From SZUA-186 sp041552135 (GTDB lineage: Bacteria; Pseudomonadota; Gammaproteobacteria; UBA9214): DNA of 11,478 bases. Where the stretch lies: assembly GCA_041552135.1 (NCBI GenBank), contig JBFELL010000090.1, positions 1 through 11,478 on the forward strand, written 5' to 3'. Below, piece by piece: positions 6,865 to 11,478 of the stretch. Positions within the stretch are counted from its first letter, which is position 1. Every line of letters begins with the position of its first letter. The position numbers and the translations under genes were made by a program. The notes beneath the pieces are model-generated. The model worked only from the letters and a program-made list of their open reading frames with translations, was not told where the DNA came from and searched no databases.

Positions 6865-7326
6865 TCAGGACCGGATGGCGACGAAATCCCGGATGGCGTC
6901 GCGGTTGGTTTCCGAGGTGGCCAGCAGTGCCGCCTCCTGCGCGGGCAGCCAGCGATATGCCCGGTGCTCTGCCGGGTTCAGGGTGACCTCGTGGCATGCC
7001 GGCAGCTCGGCCCGGAACACATGCTCGATATTTTCCTGCACATCCGGGGCATAACGATTGCGCCAGGCGGGATGGATGGTAAAGCGGTTGAGGCGGTGAC
7101 AGTCGATGACCGGCAGTTGCAGGCCGGTCTCCTCCTGCAATTCGCGCTGCGCGGCAGCGGCCGGTGATTCGTCACGCTTCAGGCTGCCGGTCACGGACTG
7201 CCAGTAGTCCGCCGGTGTACGTCGCTGCAGCATTAACACGTCGCCGGCACCGGTGTGGACGACGACGAGAACAGATTCAGGTCGCTTGTAACGTGCGCTA
7301 CTCAATCTCGGGCGGCTTGTGCACAT
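6865..7326 (-). CDS. nudB: NudB, Nudix hydrolase (dihydroneopterin triphosphate diphosphatase)
   Basis: NudB removes pyrophosphate from dihydroneopterin triphosphate, an early step of folate synthesis. The product (153 residues from the ATG at 7326) carries a complete Nudix box G47-x5-E-x7-REL-x-EE-x-GL to L69, preceded by the family sequence YKRPESVLVVV and DYWQSVTGSL and followed by RYAPDVQENIEHVF and EHRAYRWL, all close to E. coli NudB. The start is uncertain. ATG at 7326 overlaps aspS by 29 nt; TTG at 7335 is upstream; TTG at 7305 would give 146 residues with an N-terminus of the same length as E. coli NudB before YKRP. No clear Shine-Dalgarno decides between them. The aspS-nudB order is the same as in E. 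coli, and the overlap suggests coupled translation. Confidence 0.92.
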   Translation of the reverse strand: MCTSRPRLSSARYKRPESVLVVVHTGAGDVLMLQRRTPADYWQSVTGSLKRDESPAAAAQRELQEETGLQLPVIDCHRLNRFTIHPAWRNRYAPDVQENIEHVFRAELPACHEVTLNPAEHRAYRWLPAQEAALLATSETNRDAIRDFVAIRS

Positions 7327-9076
7327 GGATGCCAAGCTCGAGCAACTGGCCGGTCTCGACCACCGAGGGTGCCCGGGTCAGCGGGCAGGCCGCGGTCTGG
7401 GTCTTGGGAAAGGCCATCACCTCGCGGATGGAACTGGCGCCCGTCATCAGCATCACCAGGCGGTCCAGACCGAAGGCGATACCGCCGTGCGGCGGGCAGC
7501 CGTATTTCAGGGCATCCAGCAGGAAGCCGAACTTCTCGCGCGCCTCCTGCTCGCCGATACCGAGCAGTTTCAGCACGGCCTGCTGCATGTCGTTGCGGTG
7601 GATACGAATGGATCCGCCGCCCAGCTCGGTGCCGTTCAGCACCATGTCATAGGCGCGCGACAGCATCCCGCCGGGATTCGCCACCAGCGCTTGCGGGTCG
7701 TCGGAATTCGGCGCAGTGAAGGGATGATGCAGCGCCATCCAGCGGTTGGTCTTCTCGTCGCGCTCGAACATGGGGAAGTCGACCACCCACAGGGGTTCCC
7801 ACTCGCCCCGCAGCAGACCGCGGTCATGACCGAGCCTGACGCGCAGTGCGCCGAGCGATTCGTTGACCACGGTAGCGCGGTCGGCGCCGAAGAACACCAG
7901 ATCGCCGTTCTGCGCGCCGGTACGCTCCATGATGGCCTCGACCACCGCGTCCGGCAGGAACTTCAGGATCGGCGACTGCAGGCCGTCACGGCCGGCGACC
8001 GTGTCATTGACCTTGATATAGGCAAGCCCCCTGGCACCGTACTTGCTGACGTAGCCGGTGTACTCGTCGATCTCCTTGCGGCTGAGCCCGCCACCGGCGG
8101 GGACGCGCAATGCGGCAATCCGCCCCTTGGGATCATTCGCCGGGCCGGCGAAGACCTTGAACTCGACATCCTTCATGACGTCACCCAGATCCACCAGCTC
8201 CAGCGGGATACGCAGGTCCGGCCGGTCGGTGCCGAAGCGCCGCATGCACTCGGCCCAGCTCAGGCGCGGGAACGGATCCGCCAGCTCGACGCCAATGACA
8301 TCCCGGAACAGGTCACGCACCATGGTCTCCATCAGCTGCATGATGGCGCCTTCATCGAGGAAGGCCGTCTCGACATCGAGCTGGGTGAATTCCGGCTGGC
8401 GATCGGCGCGCAGGTCCTCGTCGCGGAAACAGCGGGCGATCTGGTAGTAGCGATCCATGCCGCCCATCATCAGCAGCTGCTTGAACAGCTGCGGCGACTG
8501 CGGCAGGGCGAAGAATTCGCCGGGATGGGTGCGGCTCGGCACCAGGTAGTCGCGCGCACCCTCCGGGGTCGAGCGTGTCAGTACGGGCGTCTCGACATCG
8601 ATGAAGCCATGGCTGTCGAGATAGGCACGCAGCAGACGGGTGATGCGGGCACGCAGCCGGAGCCTGTCCTGCATGACCGGCCGGCGCAGGTCAACATAGC
8701 GGAAACGCAGCTTGGTCTCTTCCTGCACGTCATCGTCATCGAGCTGGAACGGCGGTGTCTCGGCGGCGTTCAGCACCTCGAGCTGCAGCCCCAGCACCTC
8801 GACCTCGCCGGTCGGCAGGTCCGGGTTGACGGTACCCTCCGGGCGATGGCGCACCCGGCCGGTGACCTGCAGGACGAACTCGTTGCGGATGCGCTCGGCC
8901 GTGGCGAAGATATCCGGGGTATCGGGGTCGAACACCACCTGGACGAGGCCCGTGTGGTCACGCAGGTCGACGAAGATCACGCCACCGTGGTCGCGACGGC
9001 GATGGACCCAGCCGCACAGGGTGACTTCCCGGTCGAGGTGGGCGGTGTTCAGCTCGCCGCAATAAAGACTGCGCAT
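7298..9076 (-). CDS. aspS: Aspartyl-tRNA synthetase (probably non-discriminating, Asp/Asn)
   Basis: This class IIb synthetase attaches aspartate to tRNA. The 592-residue product has the bacterial layout: an N-terminal OB-fold anticodon-binding domain (1 to about 105), the class II core with QSPQLFKQLLM at 193-203, motif 2 FRDEDLRADRQPEFTQ at 217-232, the bacteria-specific GAD insertion at about 285-420, and motif 3 GGIAFGLDRL at 531-540. In the anticodon domain, position 30 is His and position 81 is Gly, where the discriminating E. coli enzyme has Leu30 and Lys81. In Pseudomonas aeruginosa the equivalent His and Gly were linked to charging both tRNA-Asp and tRNA-Asn. By inference this enzyme also mischarges tRNA-Asn, with correction by GatCAB. 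The ATG start gives the conserved MRSLYCGEL; its ribosome binding site is weak. Confidence 0.97.
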   Translation of the reverse strand: MRSLYCGELNTAHLDREVTLCGWVHRRRDHGGVIFVDLRDHTGLVQVVFDPDTPDIFATAERIRNEFVLQVTGRVRHRPEGTVNPDLPTGEVEVLGLQLEVLNAAETPPFQLDDDDVQEETKLRFRYVDLRRPVMQDRLRLRARITRLLRAYLDSHGFIDVETPVLTRSTPEGARDYLVPSRTHPGEFFALPQSPQLFKQLLMMGGMDRYYQIARCFRDEDLRADRQPEFTQLDVETAFLDEGAIMQLMETMVRDLFRDVIGVELADPFPRLSWAECMRRFGTDRPDLRIPLELVDLGDVMKDVEFKVFAGPANDPKGRIAALRVPAGGGLSRKEIDEYTGYVSKYGARGLAYIKVNDTVAGRDGLQSPILKFLPDAVVEAIMERTGAQNGDLVFFGADRATVVNESLGALRVRLGHDRGLLRGEWEPLWVVDFPMFERDEKTNRWMALHHPFTAPNSDDPQALVANPGGMLSRAYDMVLNGTELGGGSIRIHRNDMQQAVLKLLGIGEQEAREKFGFLLDALKYGCPPHGGIAFGLDRLVMLMTGASSIREVMAFPKTQTAACPLTRAPSVVETGQLLELGIHVHKPPEIE

Positions 9077-9179
9077 GTCAGTTTACCGTTTGATTTCAAT
9101 ACGAAGCGCGCGATGGTACGGCCTCGGGGCGGCCAGCGCAATACAGCCGACGGCGCAAACCGGACACGCCCGGCCGGGG

Positions 9180-9470
9180 CTAGCCGGTGCTTTTCTGCTT
9201 GCCGGTGGAACCGGATTTCGATGACTTGCCCGTTGATTTACCTTCGGATTTGGCCTTTTTGTCAGACTGCGCAACGTTCTTCTTGTTGCCGGTCTTGAAG
9301 TCGGTTTCGTACCAGCCACCGCCCTTCAGCCGGAAGGCCGCCGCCGAGACCAGTTTTTTCAGGGCCGGCTTGCCGCACTTGTGGCAGTCCGTCAGGGGGG
9401 GATCACTGACTTTCTGCAGGGTCTCGAGGTAATGCCCGCAGGCCTCACACTGGTATTCGTAGATCGGCAT
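9180..9470 (-). CDS. FmdB-family zinc-ribbon protein
   Basis: The 96-residue product starts MPIYEYQCEACGHYLE and has two CxxC pairs, C8/C11 and C29/C32, the zinc ribbon of the FmdB/CxxC_CXXC_SSSS family of putative regulatory proteins. It includes the conserved GGGWYETDF segment at about 50-58. After residue 60 the tail is low-complexity and rich in Lys, Ser, Gly and Thr, so it is probably disordered. No biochemical role is established for the family; nucleic-acid or protein binding through the ribbon is a guess. It is the first gene of the minus-strand series, 103 nt before aspS, with no terminator seen between, and a plausible sigma-70 promoter lies ahead. fmdB-aspS adjacency is common in proteobacteria from my general knowledge, not from a search. 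Confidence 0.88.
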   Translation of the reverse strand: MPIYEYQCEACGHYLETLQKVSDPPLTDCHKCGKPALKKLVSAAAFRLKGGGWYETDFKTGNKKNVAQSDKKAKSEGKSTGKSSKSGSTGKQKSTG

Positions 9471-9497
9471 AACCTGTACCTGTCCCGGTCAAAACGT

Positions 9498-9515
9498 CGC
9501 GTTCTACCGCGTTCT
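9498..9515. repeat. Tandem CGCGTTCT pair in the divergent intergenic region
   Basis: CGCGTTCT occurs at 9498-9505 and again at 9508-9515, a spacing of 10 bp or about one helical turn. The pair lies just downstream of the predicted start of the minus-strand transcript, so it might bind a regulator of the fmdB-aspS unit. It may also be chance. Confidence 0.25.
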
Positions 9516-9531
9516 CAACAAAACGGCCGCT

Positions 9532-9561
9532 ATTATAGCGCCACGGCTCTGCCGGTGGGAA
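9532..9561 (-). promoter_or_regulatory. Predicted sigma-70 promoter for the fmdB-aspS transcript
   Basis: On the minus strand a perfect TATAAT (9537 to 9532) is preceded, after 18 nt, by TTCCCA (9561 to 9556), which matches 4 of 6 bases of TTGACA. The expected start near 9525 would give a leader of about 55 nt before the FmdB-family gene. The position in a divergent intergenic region supports it. Confidence 0.5.
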
Positions 9562-9612
9562 CGCACCGGCGCGGCACACACAGCGATTTCACGGCCACGG
9601 TGACTCTGTGAC

Positions 9613-9618
9613 TATAAT
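9613..9618 (+). promoter_or_regulatory. Predicted -10 element for the ABC transporter gene
   Basis: A perfect TATAAT lies 33 nt before the ATG at 9652 on the plus strand. No good -35 is found at the usual distance; TTTCAC at 9587-9592 is 20 nt away. The implied transcript start near 9625 leaves a leader of about 27 nt without an obvious Shine-Dalgarno. Confidence 0.45.
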
Positions 9619-9651
9619 CACCCTCCGCTCAAACCGCGTGACCGCCAGCCG

Positions 9652-11472
9652 ATGCACCTACGCCCCACTACCCTCCCCGAAACCGACACCGACCTGAAGA
9701 CGCTGCGTGCGCTGCTGCCGTTCCTGTGGAACTACCGGGGGCGGGTCGTGCTTGCACTGGCCTTCCTGGTGCTGGCCAAGGTGGCAAACGTCGGCGTGCC
9801 GCTGGTGCTCAAGGAGATCGTCGATCGGCTGGAATCCACACAGGACGTGGTACTGGCACTGCCGCTGGCGTTCCTGATCGCCTACGGGGCCCTGCGCCTG
9901 GCCAGCTCGCTGTTCAACGAGCTGCGGGATGCGCTATTCGCGCGCGTACGGCATGGCGCGACCCGCAGCATCTCGGTGAAGGTGCTTGAACACCTGCACC
10001 GGCTGTCGCTGCGCTACCACCTGGAGCGCAAGACCGGCGGCCTGTCCCGGGACATCGACCGCGGCGCACGCAGCGTCAGCTCGATACTCAACTATATGGT
10101 ATTCAGCCTGCTGCCGACGCTGGTCGAGATCACGCTGATCGCCGGCATCCTGCTGCACCGCTACAGCCTGTGGTTTACCGTGATCACCGTGGTGTCCGTT
10201 GTCGCCTACATCGGCTTCACGCTGAAGATCACCGAGTGGCGCATGAAATACCGGATCGCCATGAACGCCATGGACTCGCAGGCCAACACCCAGGCGATCG
10301 ACAGCCTGCTGAACTACGAAACCGTCAAGTACTTCGGCAACGAGGTCCATGAACTGCGGCGTTACGACGACTCGCTCCGCGACTGGGAGGCCTCGGCCGT
10401 CAAGAGCCAGACCTCGCTGTCCGCCCTGAACTTCGGCCAGGCCGCGATTATTGCCGTTGCCGTCACCCTGATCATGGTGCTGGCGGCCCAGGGCGTGGTG
10501 TCCGGCAGCATGACACTGGGCGACCTGGTGCTGGTCAACGCCTTCCTGCTGCAACTGTTCATTCCGCTGAATTTTCTCGGCATCGTCTACAGCCAGCTCA
10601 AGCATGCGCTGGCCGACATGCAGCTGATGCTCGACGTGCTGAAGCGCGACCCGGAAATCACCGACCGGCAGGATGCCCGCGAGCTGAAAGCGGCCGGCGC
10701 CGAGGTGCGCTTCGAGAACGTCTCCTTCGGTTATGACCCCGACCGGCCGATCCTGCACGATGTCAGTTTCCGCATCGCCCCCGGCCGCAAGGTGGCCGTG
10801 GTCGGCCCGAGCGGCGCGGGCAAGTCGACGCTGGCACGCCTGCTGTTCCGTTTCTACGACGTCAACGGCGGCCGCATCCTGGTCAACGGCCAGGACATCC
10901 GCGAGGTCACGCAGGACAGCCTGCGCCGGACCATCGGCATCGTGCCGCAGGACACGGTGCTGTTCAACGAATCCCTCTACTACAATCTCGCCTACGCCCG
11001 CCCCGGCGCCAGCCGGGAAGACATCGAGCAGGCGGCGCGCCTCGCCAGCATCCACGAGTTCATCATGTCCCTGCCGAAGGACTACGACACGGTGGTCGGC
11101 GAGCGCGGCCTGAAACTCTCCGGCGGCGAGAAGCAGCGCGTCGCCATTGCCCGCGCCATTCTCAAGCAGCCGCGCATCCTGGTGTTCGACGAGGCCACCT
11201 CGAGCCTGGATTCGCACTCCGAGCAGCTGATACTGGAGGCGCTGCGCGAGGTGGCCGCGCACCATACGACACTGGCCATTGCGCACCGGCTGTCGACCAT
11301 CACGGACGCCGACGACATCCTCGTGATGGACGCCGGCCGGGTCGTCGAGCAGGGGACCCACCAGGCCCTGCTGGCCAGTGCGGGTCTGTATGCCAACATG
11401 TGGGCGCTGCAACAGGAGGAACAGCGGCACGCCCTGCTCACCGATGGCGAATCAGCCCGGGAGATCACCTGA
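9652..11472 (+). CDS. Atm1/HMT1-family ABC exporter (half transporter, fused TMD-NBD)
   Basis: This complete half-transporter works as a homodimer in the inner membrane. The 606-residue product has an N-terminal six-helix membrane domain (about 30-310) and a C-terminal ATPase domain (about 350-590). The nucleotide-binding motifs are intact: Walker A GPSGAGKST at 385-393, Q-loop Q433, signature LSGGEKQ at 489-495, Walker B ILVFDEA at 509-515 with catalytic E514, D-loop SSLD at 517-520, and switch H545. In the membrane domain LLNYETVKYFGNE at 219-231 and LFIPLNFLGIVYSQ at 302-315 are hallmarks of the Atm1/ABCB7/HMT1 group, whose members export glutathione-linked sulfur species or metal-glutathione complexes. 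By inference this protein has a similar role in thiol or heavy-metal homeostasis; substrate is not shown. It is divergent from the fmdB-aspS series, and no terminator is visible before the window ends. Confidence 0.95.
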   Translation: MHLRPTTLPETDTDLKTLRALLPFLWNYRGRVVLALAFLVLAKVANVGVPLVLKEIVDRLESTQDVVLALPLAFLIAYGALRLASSLFNELRDALFARVRHGATRSISVKVLEHLHRLSLRYHLERKTGGLSRDIDRGARSVSSILNYMVFSLLPTLVEITLIAGILLHRYSLWFTVITVVSVVAYIGFTLKITEWRMKYRIAMNAMDSQANTQAIDSLLNYETVKYFGNEVHELRRYDDSLRDWEASAVKSQTSLSALNFGQAAIIAVAVTLIMVLAAQGVVSGSMTLGDLVLVNAFLLQLFIPLNFLGIVYSQLKHALADMQLMLDVLKRDPEITDRQDARELKAAGAEVRFENVSFGYDPDRPILHDVSFRIAPGRKVAVVGPSGAGKSTLARLLFRFYDVNGGRILVNGQDIREVTQDSLRRTIGIVPQDTVLFNESLYYNLAYARPGASREDIEQAARLASIHEFIMSLPKDYDTVVGERGLKLSGGEKQRVAIARAILKQPRILVFDEATSSLDSHSEQLILEALREVAAHHTTLAIAHRLSTITDADDILVMDAGRVVEQGTHQALLASAGLYANMWALQQEEQRHALLTDGESAREIT

Positions 11473-11478
11473 GAGACA

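Noticed and set aside
7319..9298. Very long plus-strand open frame opposite aspS and the fmdB-family gene
   Set aside because: It is antisense to a clearly conserved synthetase. Its composition (rich in His, Gln, Arg, Gly) is typical of a shadow frame in GC-rich DNA and it has no recognisable domain.
9934..11430. Long minus-strand open frame opposite the ABC transporter
   Set aside because: It mirrors an intact transporter with all ATPase motifs. The His/Gln/Asp/Val-rich translation is a GC-rich shadow and shows no domain.

Overview
This window is a compact, GC-rich stretch of bacterial chromosome. The gene content and order (aspS, nudB, yebC, ruvC, ruvA, ruvB, ybgC, tolQ, tolR, tolA) are those of a gammaproteobacterium. 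The high GC, the H/G residue pair in AspRS and the fmdB-type gene ahead of aspS suggest a non-enteric lineage, for example a Chromatiales-like or other environmental group; this placement is inference, as no rRNA or other marker is present.

Layout. Twelve genes lie head to tail on the minus strand, reading from about 9470 down to 12: an FmdB-type zinc-ribbon protein, aspS, nudB, an alpha/beta hydrolase, yebC, ruvC, ruvA, ruvB, ybgC, tolQ, tolR and tolA. The ribosome binding site of a further gene, presumably tolB, sits at the very edge (1-7). One gene, a complete Atm1-type ABC transporter, runs on the plus strand at 9652-11472, divergent from the fmdB end. A 181-bp region (9471-9651) separates the two units and carries a good -10 hexamer facing each way.

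Functions. The minus-strand series joins four blocks: tRNA charging (AspRS), a Nudix step of folate synthesis (NudB), Holliday-junction processing (RuvC nuclease with the RuvAB branch-migration motor, preceded by YebC), and the Tol machine that energises outer-membrane constriction at division (YbgC, TolQRA). Coupling is tight in places: ruvC/ruvA share 4 nt, aspS/nudB overlap, ybgC/tolQ overlap by 11 nt, and tolR/tolA are 1 nt apart. The divergent ABC exporter belongs to the Atm1/HMT1 family (glutathione-linked sulfur or heavy-metal export).

What stands out. Three places where related genomes are usually compact hold unexplained spacers: tolQ-tolR (208 nt), ruvA-ruvB (259 nt) and yebC-ruvC (230 nt). 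Each contains inverted repeats; the tolQ-tolR spacer looks most like a small interspersed palindromic element. The AspRS carries residues linked to non-discriminating charging, and tolA contains a 48-bp tandem repeat. I found no tRNA, rRNA, CRISPR, transposase or convincing new multi-gene system; most of the window is conserved housekeeping DNA.
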